Source of the DNA: Triglochin maritima
Taxonomy: Eukaryota > Streptophyta > Magnoliopsida > Alismatales > Juncaginaceae
Assembly (NCBI GenBank): GCA_963682175.1
Contig: OY821782.1
Coordinates: 25,193,741-25,257,740 of the forward strand
DNA length: 64,000 bases
Direction: 5' to 3'
Position numbers and translations under genes: made by a program. The notes beneath the pieces are model-generated. The model worked only from the letters and a program-made list of their open reading frames with translations, was not told where the DNA came from and did not search any database. Shown piece by piece: positions 12,233 to 24,105 of the stretch; within the stretch, counting starts at the first letter, position 1; each line of letters opens with the position of its first letter.

Positions 12233-12717
12233 CCCACTACTATTTGCCTCCTACATTAGAGAGAATCCTCAAACACGCAAAGCATTACATTTCAAAATCT
12301 TTAATCATTTCCAAATTCTACTCAAAGTGTGCTCAAGCTAGAGAGTGTTGTTCCACTCAGAAATTGTGGTCAAGAAACTAGGGTCTTGGTGAAAGCCCAA
12401 GACAGAGTATAGACTTCGGTGAGAGCTCAAAGTGTTCATTTTCGGATTGTGAGAAGAGGATCCAAGCCATGCGAGGGTTGTACGCTGGCTTGCTGTGTAA
12501 AAGACTTAATGTTGACCCAGAACGAGATGGGATAGTGAAGACGTAGGCGGAGCTTGCAAGAGAGGAAGTAGGCGGGAGGCCGAACCTCTATAAATCGACT
12601 TGTCTACTTCTGTGGTTTGCTTATTTCTCTCTACCTTTTTCATTCTGCTGCACAACTTGTTTAGGTTGAGATTAACGTAAGATTGATTAGATTTTCTGAC
12701 CCATAACGATCTTTACA
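12233..12717 (+). repeat. F1-type LTR, second part
   Basis: This is the continuation of 8289-9305 after the F5 insertion. Landmarks are CTCAAAGTGTGCTCAAGC and GAGAGTGTTGTTCCACTC near 12315-12360, then GAACCTCTATAAA near 12583. The expected CCAACA end is not present, so the LTR is truncated near 12717. Confidence 0.55.
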
Positions 12718-13213
12718 AAATGATTGACCGAACGCCAAATTCGGTCGACCGGTTCAGCTCGCAAAAAATCACTAGTGGAGTTAATGATTAACTCATTGAA
12801 ACCGTGGAATGGAAAACTCATTTTGGTCGACCATTTTGCGCAGACAGTTTATTATTGGATTAAGTGATATTCCGGCTAAGGTTTTGATGACCTATTGAAG
12901 TCCAATTGATCAGAAATTTGGTGTGTTACTTCTACGTGAAACATTATGGGTTTGTGAATGAGTTTCAACTCATGTGTGCTCAAGTTAACATAGATTCCTA
13001 ATGCTCAAATAAAAGTAAAATTACATGTCTTCAAATAGCTTTATTACATGTCTTGATTTTATTCAATTCGCCTTGAGTCTTGACCACTTGTAGATGTTAG
13101 TAGAATACAATATATATTCTACGTATAATGTGTGCTACTCTACATTTTATTATGATTAAGATTAGGTCAGCTAAATCATCAAACATAGATTAAAGCCAAA
13201 TAGCCAATATACT
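12718..13213 (-). repeat. F1-type LTR fragment, antisense
   Basis: It matches the right half of the F1 LTR (31430-32114). An exact CGGTCGACCG at 12742-12751 is followed by GTCCAATTGAT, TTACATGTCTTCAA and a decayed end AAAGCCAAATAGCCA. It is joined head-to-head to the truncated copy before it. Confidence 0.55.
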
Positions 13214-13996
13214 CTAATTGACACCCTTAAACACCATTTCACAATAGTTCCTCCTAACTAGAACATTTTAGGCCACAAATGACTCAGCTTTATTGCCAAC
13301 CAATAAGATATCCTCTGCAATCCACCCAAAAACCACCCCAACCAACACCTTCATCCACTTTCTAGCACCTTAATAAGACGTAATCAGCCCCAAACTAATT
13401 AATCAATAACCTACAAAAGTTTCAAAAATTACTTCAAAACTTTATTAGTAAGGTACTTTAATCATAAAGTTACCACGAAACCCACATCAAACCCTAAAGC
13501 AAGCCTCCCCAACCTTAAACCATGACACAACCCCTTTCACACTGAAACTACCTCCTAGACCCTTGTTTATCTCTAAAACAAAGTGCTAGATGATGTCCTT
13601 TAGTTGTATCTTAAGGGTCAAAGTCGCGCAACAACTTAGAAAACCTATTTTCCATCTCTTCAATAGCAATAACAATCCTTCTTCCAAACAATCCCATTGT
13701 TAGTTAACCCCCCCTCCCCAAGTCCTTAAAAGTTCTACTGCTACGTATTACAATGATGTGGAATTATCTGTCGGTAAGATATGATGCTCGTCAGTTGGTA
13801 TTGGTGGTGGAGGTGGAGGACAAGAAATTGATTCAATAAGAAAAAGAAAGGCTGATACTTCTATTCCCTAATTTTAAAATAGAATACAACACGCACCCCA
13901 CACGATATACAACACCTCTCTCTCTAATCTTTCTTTCACTTATAGCATACATGACTTGTGTGCTATTTATAGCATTAAGAGGACCTTTAGACTCCG
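13214..13996. repeat. Segment H-related stretch without gene
   Basis: Positions about 13430-13640 match 35095-35215, 45320-45480 and 56750-56910 (AACCTTAAACCATGACAC core). No coding region was recognised. Confidence 0.45.
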
Positions 13997-15070
13997 TGTA
14001 ATGCCCCTAATCTTGGGGGTACGCATATTGGGAAGTCCAAGTGAAGTCATGATCAGAGTCTCTACAACAACCAAGAGAATTACAATAAAACAATACATAC
14101 ATGAATAAAAGCATGGATGGATATACGACACTATACTTAAAGTCAAAAAAGGAAACTATCCATATATGGAAATAACTCGGACTTCAATACATAGAAGGTC
14201 TAACTCAGAGAAATACAACAAAATAGGCGGAACAAAAAGATAAATTGATGGAAACATGTCGACGTGACCCTCATGTAAAGAATCCTCCGAAAGTTCTCAA
14301 GTCCAACCCTTGTCAGAAACTTAAGTACCTAAGGCAAAACAACAACAAAATATGCATGAGTTTTCAATAAAAAATCCTGATATGCCCCTGGTCCAAAAAC
14401 AGGACAAAGAGACACACATGAAACCCTACATGGCACACATGCAATCAATAAGAGTCGACGACTCTACATAGCCGCGTCTCCCAGGACTCGCACGACGTGA
14501 TTCCTCACATAGGAAGCTGACCACAAGCCATGCCGGTCTAATCCACATACGGGTCACCCAAAAGTGTGACCAACCGCTTGGCATAAAGCAGTCTTCCAGA
14601 TTTACACCCCAACTCGCAGCGGATACCTACATGATACCATCGCAGCTTCGGTATACCCGTTATGTAGAAAATGACAATGCACACGTCTAAGTCTTATCTC
14701 ATGCCTGGTCTCTCTACCAAGTGGTCTTTCAAGGAGGCCCATGGGGCCCACAACAATTGGGCATAAATTAATTAAATTTCAGAAATGCACATGCGAGACA
14801 TCTAATGCACACATACATATACAGACATTCATAATAGAACTAATGCGATGACCATGATGCTATAAGCGTCCACCACAAACCCATACGCATCATAACATCC
14901 ACAATAAAGTAACATGAAGGCACATCTACATGGAAGTAAGATCATGATCATAACATTCACATATATAACAATTATACAAGGCATCATGTTGATAAACCGA
15001 CTAGCTACAATCATGCAAATTTTGTCACCAGATATCAAAATACATAGCAAAAATATACGTGCATGCGGAT

Positions 15071-16590
15071 TGACATCATATCGTGCATATATTTGTGTCT
15101 TATATCCATTATCTTGAACCTAAACAATGCTACGTAATGAGTTTTATGTTTGAGTTTTAGGAATAAACAGGATTGAGGAGAAGAGGCATAAAGGATCTCG
15201 AAGCAAGGAAAAGGACTTATTTGCAAGACTTGGGGACTGAGATGCAAGAGGGAAGGACCTGGATGTAAGCCCAAAGGACCAAGGAGCAAATCAAGAAACA
15301 CCACACCATCATGAGGAGTATTTTGGAAATTTGAGTCTGTCCTGAGCTCCAACAACCTACTAGGATGCATCAAACATGAAGAAATGAAGCCAGACAACCA
15401 CACACCAAAACCAGGCGGGATCCAGAGAATATAGAGCACCAATTGGCGGTCCAAGACCGCGGATTGGCGGTCAGTTTTGGTCTGGATCCGCTACGACTTT
15501 GGCGGGTCATGTATTAGGTTGTGTTTAGTGTATTTTTGGTACACATTTAGTCCCATACCGGGGGATTGTCCCAGATTACCTTTTTCTATGGCTATAAATA
15601 GAAATCTTCCTCCTCATTTGTAATTACCCATTGCTTGGTGACATTCTCTCTACTTGGACTAAAAGCCTTCAAGCAAAAAGTCAATGTGGAGAAGAATGCC
15701 ACTTGTAATTTGAGTCATGTAAATAAAATAATTTTTCTTAGTTTCTTTTAATCTTCTCTTTTAACTTTTTTGCATACTTCTTTAGTTTTATTTTCCTTTC
15801 AATATTCCTTTCTTTCTTAGTTTAATTTCCTTTAAGTAAAATGTTGAATTTTGTTAATGTAGGTTGTAATGTAATGATTAGTGAGTAGTTCCATCCCTAA
15901 TTGGGGGGTGTAGAAATATGTGATATGATTATGTGATGTATTACGTGTGTGTTATCTTAATCCTTTGAGCCTTATATGATTTCCATAACCATCTAATGAG
16001 ATTTCACTCTTGTCTTTGATATGCTAGTGCTCTTGAATGAAGCTTAGCATATGCTTAGATTAGTGGACCTATTTTATGGGGAGTGATGAGGTAAGGATAA
16101 AGACAGAATTAATATTGTAAACACGACTTGTAGTTGCATGTACTCTTGTCTCCTTTACCTTGGTTAATGCCTTGTATGTTTAAATGATAATGTGCTATCT
16201 TATTTCATGTGGAGGCATAGTAGGGTCTAGTCTTTATACACAAGTTCATTTAGCTTCATTTCAATTATTGTCGTGTATGTTTTAATGATATTGTGTTATC
16301 TTAATTGATGTGGAGGCAAAGTTGGATTTAGTTTTATGATTTTCATGCACTACATGTTGTGATGAGTATAATTGAACACAGACACACACACACACATATC
16401 TTTGTATTCACATCCTTTCTCTACCCCTTATGGGGTTTAGTTTTATTGCGTATTTCTCATTCCTTTCGTATTGTAGTGTAGTTTAGATCATAACTCCTTT
16501 CTTTCCCACTCACCTTCGAACAAACTAAAGTCGAGACACCTCCCTGTGGATCGACCCGTATTTGCCACCGCTTCAACGCGGTCGTGCACA
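15071..16590 (+). mobile_element. F4 (Athila-like) LTR
   Basis: It is flanked by the perfect 7-mer TGCGGAT at 15064-15070 and 16591-16597 and reads TGACATCAT...GTGCACA. Near the end is CCTGTGGATCGACCCG, a sequence type seen at the 3' ends of Athila/Tat-like LTRs. A U3-like region has TATAAATAG near 15593. No internal domains are attached, so this is a solo LTR nested in F5 copy 2. A typical target duplication would be 5 bp; the extra two may be chance. Confidence 0.6.
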
Positions 16591-16678
16591 TGCGGATAAT
16601 TAAAACGTTTCAATCACATGCACCCACGATTCCGACCTTTAATAGACCAATACAATCAGTAGGAAGATCACAATAAAT

Positions 16679-18724
16679 TGAAGGGAATGTGTTCTAAAAG
16701 TTTTACTTTTAAATGTCAATTATTATGAATTGAATGAGAAATCATTTTGTTCCTTGTTTATGTTATTCGTCTTTTAGAAGTGTTAAGGAAGACGCTCTTG
16801 GTCCTTAACCGTAGGGCTCTGAAAGATATTGGTTTACATAAAGCAAAAGATATTCGCAATCATGGTAATAAACATGGGACATTTATTACCTAGTTAAGAT
16901 TTTCGTGTTGGTCATAGATCATTGTAGCTCTACAAGTGTGTGACAACACGGGTACGCAAAAGAGAAAAATGTTACTTTTGTATACCGAATTGACCTAACA
17001 AGTAAAATATTATAGAAATGTGTTTCTGTGTCATTAATATTTTACTATGTCCTTGGTCCTTTGATATGAGACATATATCTGATCGCCTAAGGAGTGCTTA
17101 ATTAGACTAGTGTCTTAAGCTATCAATGAGTGTAGTGCAAAGGCATTAGTTGGTTAAGTATGACTTTTGTTGGAGAAGATAGTTAGTCAAAAGATTATCA
17201 TTGCCCCTCTTAATTGAGTGATGATATTAGTGGGCCCCTTGATAAAGCAAAGTTATAATGTGCATAATGTGATTTGAGTTAAGTCACATATTTATAACTA
17301 GCTTAAAGAGATCAAGAAATGAATACTAATACAAAGACGACACAATACTACTTTGTGTGTATTCTTAATATCATGAGGCAAGGGACGGACACAAGTGGTG
17401 CACGCCATCACTAAATGTATCGGTTTTTGTTCAAGTGGAATTAAGACTTCTAACTAATTGGGAGCTATAATGTGTAGCTAGATACCGCTTATAGCTTGTG
17501 ATATTAAGATCTTAATATCACTGCCAACTTAGTCTAGATCCTCCCATAGGTCACACCACAAAACTGGGAAACAAGAAATGAGGATTTTGAGTTCATAGGA
17601 TGTGTCAGGTTTCATGTAGAAAATATGACACATGGGGTGAACAAACAAAATCAAAATTATGTTGTGATTAATAACATAATTAGAATCTAAATTAAATTCA
17701 TATGTGATGTAAATATTATGGGGTGTAATGATTTATCGTTACATAGGATAATATGTTACATAAGTTGTGAATTTACTACTAATTCCGAAATGTCAAAATT
17801 TTGTAGGGGTAAAACCGAAATTTGACCAATCAACAGAACAGTGCTCAACGGTCGACCGAACAACAGTAAATGGTCGACCGGTCGGCGCACGGTCGACGGG
17901 ACACGTCTCAACCGATAACAGGGAATTTTCGTCTGTTCGGAATGGTCGACCGAATCTATTGGTCGGTCGACCGAACATTGCGATGAAATAGTTTTACTGT
18001 TGAGAACGGTCGACCGAGTGTCTAACGGTCGACCGAAACTTGGTTCGAACGGTCGACCGAACCTCCAAACGGTCGACCGGTCCAGACGGTTTTCTGCAGA
18101 ATTAATTTAAGAATTAATTAGATCATGGAATTGGTCCATAACTGATTTAATTCGTGGCTGAGATTATTTGTTGACAAATAATGGATGGTTAGATGGAAGT
18201 TTGCATGAAATCATGGGCAACTGGTTGCACATGAATAGGTAATTTGGAGAGAACTTATAAATACAAGTTTATCTCATTACCTAATAAATTAATTCATTAT
18301 CTTTTTGTGCAAACTTCTCTCTCCATAATTATCCACGAAATTTCCTTAATTCTTAAGTTTAGTTTTAGTTTTGAGAGACCTTCTTCTCAAGGGAACTAAA
18401 GAGGGGTTAGTAGTTAGATTCTAAACCCTATTGGAGATTGAGAGGCTAGCTCTTCTCTCTCCGATCTTGTTTAGTGTTTGGTGAATACTCGGGGGCATCC
18501 GGCGCAGCAACAGGCATCCTCATCGTCTCCGGATCTTCAAGAAGTTTTAGAGAACTTCTAGGTATGAATTTTGGAGCACAATATTTGTTTCGATGTGTTT
18601 TAAGCAATCATTAAAACAAACCGATGCATGCATGAAAAACAAATCGTAGAAAATATATGAATGATCCTTATTGTGCATAAAAATTTCGAAAATATATATG
18701 TACAATTAAACATGAAATCCTACA
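16679..18724 (+). mobile_element. F3 solo LTR, copy 1
   Basis: This 2046-bp element runs from TGAAGGGAATGTGTTC to GAAATCCTACA, with a perfect 5-bp target duplication TAAAT at 16674-16678 and 18725-18729. The whole length is repeated in inverse orientation at 57640-59691. It carries an array of CGGTCGACCG palindromes (17849-18079) upstream of a TATA-like TATAAATA (18256-18263). These would be U3 and the start of R. No coding region was seen; open frames here are chance readings through the palindromes. Confidence 0.85.
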
Positions 18725-18729
18725 TAAAT

Positions 18730-19884
18730 AACTACTACAAATCATGCAATATAAGATATAACACAAGCAACAAAACATGTATACTTGTCATGACGGTTTT
18801 TCCGCATTCCAAGCGCACACCAGTTCAGCCAACCATTCTCGGGAGCTTGGTCAGCAGTAAGGGGAGTCCAAATCAGACCCATGACTCGTACATCTCTAAT
18901 ACTCACACAATGTGTGTACGTCTCTACCGGCCCTGACTCGTCAAGTCGAGCGCACCCGCAGTAGCCACTCATACATGTCATGTGCATGGGGTTCTTGTGG
19001 CTTGGTTGTTCAATGTTTTGGGTGAGGTGGAGGTCCATGTCGGGATTCACCCACTTTCACCACCTCTAAGCCTCTCTCTCTGGTCAGCAGACACCAGCCC
19101 TGCCCTGTCAAACCGCACCAGCATAGTCCCACAGGTAAGGAAGTCACGCACAAGGAGACACATTGGATTGCACTAGCGCATCCCTAACCCAAGTCTACCC
19201 CCAACCTCACTAGTTGTTGGCCCCAGCAGACCAGACCTTGATGAGATCTGAAGCCTCTAGCAGGTGGTCAAGCTGGCCAACCATGGAGCGCAAGCAACAG
19301 GCGTGTGCATCGCTAGCGCGTGGCCGGGTGAAGCGTCTCCCAACAGCAACACCAGCCATGCAAGTATAGACCCAACCCCAGGATAATGCCCAAACTCTCT
19401 CACCCACTCTTGGCTCAGGTTCATACCTGAGATGAAGTAGCAAACACCCCAGATATCACCTAAAAGCCTGCTGGAAATGCCTCTTGTGCATGCCTCTTCC
19501 TCTTACTAGCCTCACTGGAATAATAGTTCAATCGTCGGAGTAGCTGCCTGAGAAGTCGCTGAAGAAAATAGGGACTAGCATGGAAGAGGGAGGGAGAATT
19601 GTGTGTGTGACGACTAGGGTTGCAGCCCAAGTCATGCACACAATTTCTTTTCAAAATCGCATTTTATTGCACCCCAACGCGATCTTGCAAGATCCTCCCA
19701 ATATCTCTATGATCTTCCTTCCTATTCCATGCGGATTTGAATCTTTGTTTGTGGATTTGGCACCAGCTCATGTGCTGACTCACGAAGCCATTCAGAACAA
19801 CCCACATGACATGAAGAAACTTGGTGTAAAGCCACCCACAACCAAAACTCCGCTTGTGGTGCACCGCACCCGTTAGACTAAAAA
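18730..19884 (+). other. Distal part of F5 solo LTR copy 2
   Basis: After the F3 insertion the F5 LTR resumes. Short blocks match F5 copy 1, for example the CATACCTGA region at 19425 and 11637. Several short open frames exist on both strands but none resembles a known protein. Confidence 0.45.
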
Positions 19885-20010
19885 GGAATGTTTTCCCTGA
19901 AAGGAAACTTCTCTCGAAAAGAAAACTATTCCCGAAGAGGGAGTTTCCCTGAAGAGGAACTGTCCCCGGAAATAAACATTCCTTGAAAAGGAAACTTTTC
20001 TCGAAACGAG
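19885..20010 (+). repeat. Short imperfect tandem repeat (TTCC/GGAA units)
   Basis: About six degenerate units of roughly 20 bp alternate TTCCCTGAA- and GGAAACTT-like halves, each self-complementary. The array lies near the 3' end of F5 copy 2 and has no clear counterpart in copy 1. Confidence 0.5.
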
Positions 20011-20110
20011 AACAACCATAGAATCACAAGCAAACGACATAACAAACCATCACACAAGCATGAAAGATAAAAACTGACTATATTATAGTATCAGGGAAGC
20101 GGATCTTACA

Positions 20111-20690
20111 CTCCCTCTAATACCATCCATCAGCCATGCTAATAACAGCCAATCAAAACTATTCAAAGCAAGTTACCTAAAATGTTTTAAGACCTATCGT
20201 TTCAGCTCCAAATTTAGTTCAACATTCAACATTATCTACCCAAACAAACCTGATTCTTTGTTATCATTTGACAAGCTTCGAAAGGTATAATTGTTTGGAA
20301 CTCTTTCATTTGTGTATTGTAAATCTCTACTTGTAAATGCAATCTTTGTTCTAGACTAAATTATGCTAGACAAGAAGTGCATTGTTTTCTATAGTCAAGA
20401 TAGATACCATTCACTATAGTCACCATTACTAGAATCAATCAAGTCAAAGACGAGTAGGCAGAAATATCAATATAAAATAAATATAAAATACATGGGTGCC
20501 CCATGTCACACCTCAAAGCCCTTATGACGTGGCCTCCAACAAACTAATTATAATTGAAGTATAACCGACCCCACTCTGACATGTTTTACTTCCTTGGAAT
20601 CTCAACAAATGTCAATTTTAAAGAATTTGATAATGATTTTTTGTAGAAGTCTTGATGCCCCCATTATTATAATCTAAAATTATCTACTAA
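20111..20690. other. Stretch without recognised feature
   Basis: I see no gene, LTR landmark or tandem structure here. Confidence 0.4.
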
Positions 20691-21339
20691 TGATGGATTA
20701 AGTAGTGGAAAAACAAAATTAGAGACAACAAGCAAACCACAAGAAGACTGGATATTTTTATAGAGGTTCGACACCCCTATCAGATCCTAGTCGTCTCTTG
20801 CAAGCCTCGCTCATGACTTCACTGATCTGATCACCATTCCGGTCCGAGATCAAACTTTTTACAATCAAAGCTCGTGAACAACCTCGTCGAGCTCATGCTC
20901 ACCACCCAGAGCATGGCTTCCTCCAAAGCAGTAAAACTCTTGTGATTCAAGCTCGTGGAAGTAGGAATCACTAATCAACACTCTGTCGCTTGAGAACACT
21001 TGAGTAGGATAGGAGTTAAGAACAAAAGTGGTAAATTTTGGCTTTAGTGTGTGGGATATGAGCCAAATTGGAGAAGTTTCTGTTTCATCAATAATAAGGC
21101 AATAAGGAGTGTAAGGGATGTGTTAAACTAAGGATTGATCACCTATTTGTAAGCCCTAAGATCTATATAGCGGTTGGCGCTAAGGGCAAAAGAATGAAGA
21201 AGTAGTCGACTTCTTGGTCACTTCTCTACAATCGTTCACTTTGTAAGTTACAGTCATACGAAAAAGAAAATTGGTCTTTCCCATACAATGTAAATTGGGA
21301 GTGTGTACACTGAATATTAGATAATCGGTCGAACTTTAG
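20691..21339 (-). repeat. Diverged F1-type LTR fragment, antisense
   Basis: F1 landmarks are recognisable: CAAACCACAAGAAGACTGG, TTTTTATAGAGGTTCG, CGGTCCGAGATC and TAAGATCTATATAGCGGTT. Neither terminus survives. Confidence 0.5.
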
Positions 21340-21750
21340 GGCATTTTGTTGGCCTTCTGGTTTTCTTTGTTCAGTCTTTTTAGGGGATTATTTGTCTTTG
21401 TTCCATTTTCTAGGGTTTGTGCATTGTATTATCAATTGATGTGTCTCAGACATATCGTTGTGTGATCAGCTGTGTAATATTTGAGTTGTGAAGTATGAAT
21501 TTGATCATCGATTTAGTTGAGCAATATATCTTTATACAATATTAATTTCTGAATATGGTTTGTTGTCTATCATGGTATGTCAAACAAATGCCGAATATTA
21601 TTGGATTCTTCTTGAGATGCAATCTTTTGGATGACCAGAACATTTTCAACAAGAAGATTAAATTTATTGGTGCTTGTCAATTTTTTTTATTAATACTAAA
21701 TGGACAAATATTGTTTTATTTTATTCGTAACTAGTTGTCGTGTTATCTAT
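21340..21750 (+). repeat. Segment H, copy 1, part 1
   Basis: It is collinear with 46865-47110 and 47620-48005, sharing a TTTCTAGGGT block, TTGTGTGATCAG and TTATTGGATT. Interrupted by Copia-1 after TTATCTA, it resumes at 29799. It retains the uninterrupted site for the hAT MITE near 21580 (TGTCAAACAAATGCCG). Confidence 0.7.
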
Positions 21751-22122
21751 TGGATTAATCTAAGGATTAAGATGATGTTTGCCCAAAGCACTGACACGTG
21801 GCGCACTCTCATTGGCTGCCCATTAGGGTTTAGGGAAGACTCTTCTATATAAGAAGAGGAGGCTCTCATTGGAGGGGGTAGCATTCCTTGTATGCAAACC
21901 CTAGCCGCCACCTCTCCTCTCTCTCCCATCCGTCCCACCTTCTCCTCCACTCCTCCCGTAGACTCTTGGGTTGTGGATTAGTCCTTCTTCTCCACGAGAG
22001 TTGAAGGCCGGCCGGTGCTCGAGGCGACTCCGTGAGGTGATCTCCGGTTCCCTTCCGCTGCCACATGTTCTCTCCTACAAAGCTAAATCCGAACCTGTAG
22101 ATTCAATCGTATATTGCTTACA
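21751..22122 (+). repeat. 5' LTR of Copia-1
   Basis: This is a 372-bp LTR with CTATATAAG as TATA box near 21846. A pyrimidine-rich early transcribed region has AACCCTAGCCGCC and CTCTCCTCTCTCTCC. It ends TTGCTTACA. Pairs with 29420-29798. Confidence 0.88.
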
Positions 22123-22123
22123 T

Positions 22124-22136
22124 TGGTACCAAAGCC
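22124..22136 (+). promoter_or_regulatory. Primer-binding site of Copia-1
   Basis: TGGTACCAAAGCC directly follows the 5' LTR. It matches the initiator-Met tRNA site TGGTATCAGAGCC except for two bases. Confidence 0.8.
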
Positions 22137-24105
22137 ATCTTGGTCACCTCCGAGTTTTGTTTTAGAGCACCTTCTTATTCATTTCATATGAGTTGACATT
22201 TCGGTGGTTCTTTGAAAGAAAATTTTTCGGATTCATATGGTTTTGTAATTTTTTTTCTTTCTCTCCTTTCATGCGCATGGAGTTTGATGGCATTTTTTTC
22301 TCACCCTAGCGCATGACTTGTTTGATTCATCCTTTACATGCGATTAGTTTTGCTTGAATCATCTCGCTTTTCTTGCGCATACTTTTTATTTTTAGCATGC
22401 ATCTTGTGTTGAAAATGGATGATTCATTCTTGCGCATAGTTCATCTTTCTTGTTAAGCATGTGCCTAGGGTTACATGTTTTAACTATGTTTGTTGCGCAT
22501 ATTTCTTCCATCTATCAAGCATGCGGCTAGATCTTAATTTTACTGTTTTTTATGCGCATATTAGCTTAAGAGAATGATGATAATTGATGTTACAAGAGTT
22601 GGATATTGCATATGTTTCATGATGTGATCATGTATTTCGGATTATGCATCATAATTTTTTTCAAAACTCTTGTACATACATCTAAGTTTAGATGCTTGTT
22701 GCCTTATTCATGTATATGTAATTTTTAATCACATGTGCATGCATCTGGGATTAGATGTTGATTGCAAAATCATGCACATACATGAATATTGAGTTACCAT
22801 ATTGTATAATTCGGAAATATTTTTTTTGGAATGATAGCATGCATTTCAATTGAAATATTTCCTTTATGATTGAATGCACATATATGTTAATCTCATTAAG
22901 GATTTTTGGATTTCTTTTGGAATGATTGCATGCATTTCATTTGAAATATTTCCTTTTCATCAAATGTGCATCTATCTTATGCCCTCCACCAAAGAATTTC
23001 GGATTTTCTTTCCATTACAAGTAGCATAATTATTGTTGATTGCATGCTTATATTGATTAAGGAAGGATTGGCTAATTCTGAAATTTTTGGGAAGATATTA
23101 TGGGCTGGAATTTTATTACCTTAAAAAAAACGTTTGAATGCTTTCCTTTGATGCAAAAATATGTGTTGCTCTCCACGATAGAATTTCAGATTTTTTTTCT
23201 TTTCTAATCAAAGTAGGATAATTTTTGTGCTCTCATGATTATATTGATTAGGGAAAGAAGAAGAAAAAAACTATTTTGAGAATGATTATTGTGGAGATTG
23301 GTTGTTACTACCTAACACGTTTTTGCCTATATTCGTGCACCATAAAAGCATTGTTTCCTTATGCATTACTTCCTTCTTGTTTGAATGAGGTGCACACTTT
23401 ATGGTATTTTTTTCATACGTCGGATTGTGCTAACGTATGGAAAGATTGTGCTTGTATGGAATGAATGGTTGCTGATTTTATTTACTGCCTTATTGAGAGA
23501 TGAGCGTAATTTCATTCATTCATTCCATTTGCAATAGTTATAGCAATGGGCTGTAATATTTATGGACTGTAATAATTATGGACTGTGGACTGTTTATTGC
23601 CCTAAGGAGATGAGGGACTCCTTTATTTTTATTATTGCGATATTATTGTTATAAGACTCATGCAGGTTACCATCGACGAGGCTAAATCCCTAATGGGTAT
23701 CATGAGCTCGATATGGAAGTAATGTAGTAATCATATCTCTGTGATGTTTATTGGATTTTTTTGAAAACCTTTTTTTGGAACTCGCATGCCTAGTGGGAAT
23801 TGCAAGGTAGAAGTGTTTTGTGTAAACCACCTTGCAAGCGGCAGCAAATACCTTCTTTATTTGCTGATTTACTATGATTTAAAATGTTTTTTTGGGTCAT
23901 TAAATCATGATGGAGCTCAATATCTAGATTAGTAAATTGGCTTTATTAACTATTGCATGTGGATTTGATCGAATGCTTTATGTTTTCTTTTGGTCTGAAT
24001 GCTATAGCTATTATGTCAGTTTATTTTTTTATGACTATTGTAGCTCGTTGTATTTTATGCTAGAACTCATGTATCGCTATGTCTTTTTGATTGTCCTATA
24101 TTTTT
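22137..24105 (+). other. Copia-1 untranslated leader with GCGCAT/GCATGC repeats
   Basis: This leader of about 1.97 kb has no long open frame. Its first half (22260-22990) has repeated TTGCGCAT and AGCATGC/TGCATGCATC motifs in an imperfect 60-80 bp rhythm. It is conserved in Copia-2 (48514-50859), where the same motifs recur. The leader is unusually long for a copia element. Confidence 0.6.

Larger units (their letters stand above)
13997..20110 (+). mobile_element. F5 solo LTR, copy 2, with two nested LTRs
   Basis: It starts TGTAATGCCCCTAAT and ends GCGGATCTTACA, matching F5 copy 1 at both ends. Flanking pentamers are CTCCG (13992-13996) and CTCCC (20111-20115), a target duplication with one mismatch. 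Two later insertions lie inside it: the F4 LTR at 15071-16590 and the F3 solo LTR at 16679-18724. Removing both leaves about 2.5 kb, close to copy 1. Confidence 0.65.

Noticed and set aside
17767..17991. Open frames over the palindrome arrays, found on both strands and in both F3 copies.
   Set aside because: The palindrome encodes similar peptides (VDR, GRP) in both directions, so openness is a by-product of repeated GTCGACCG.
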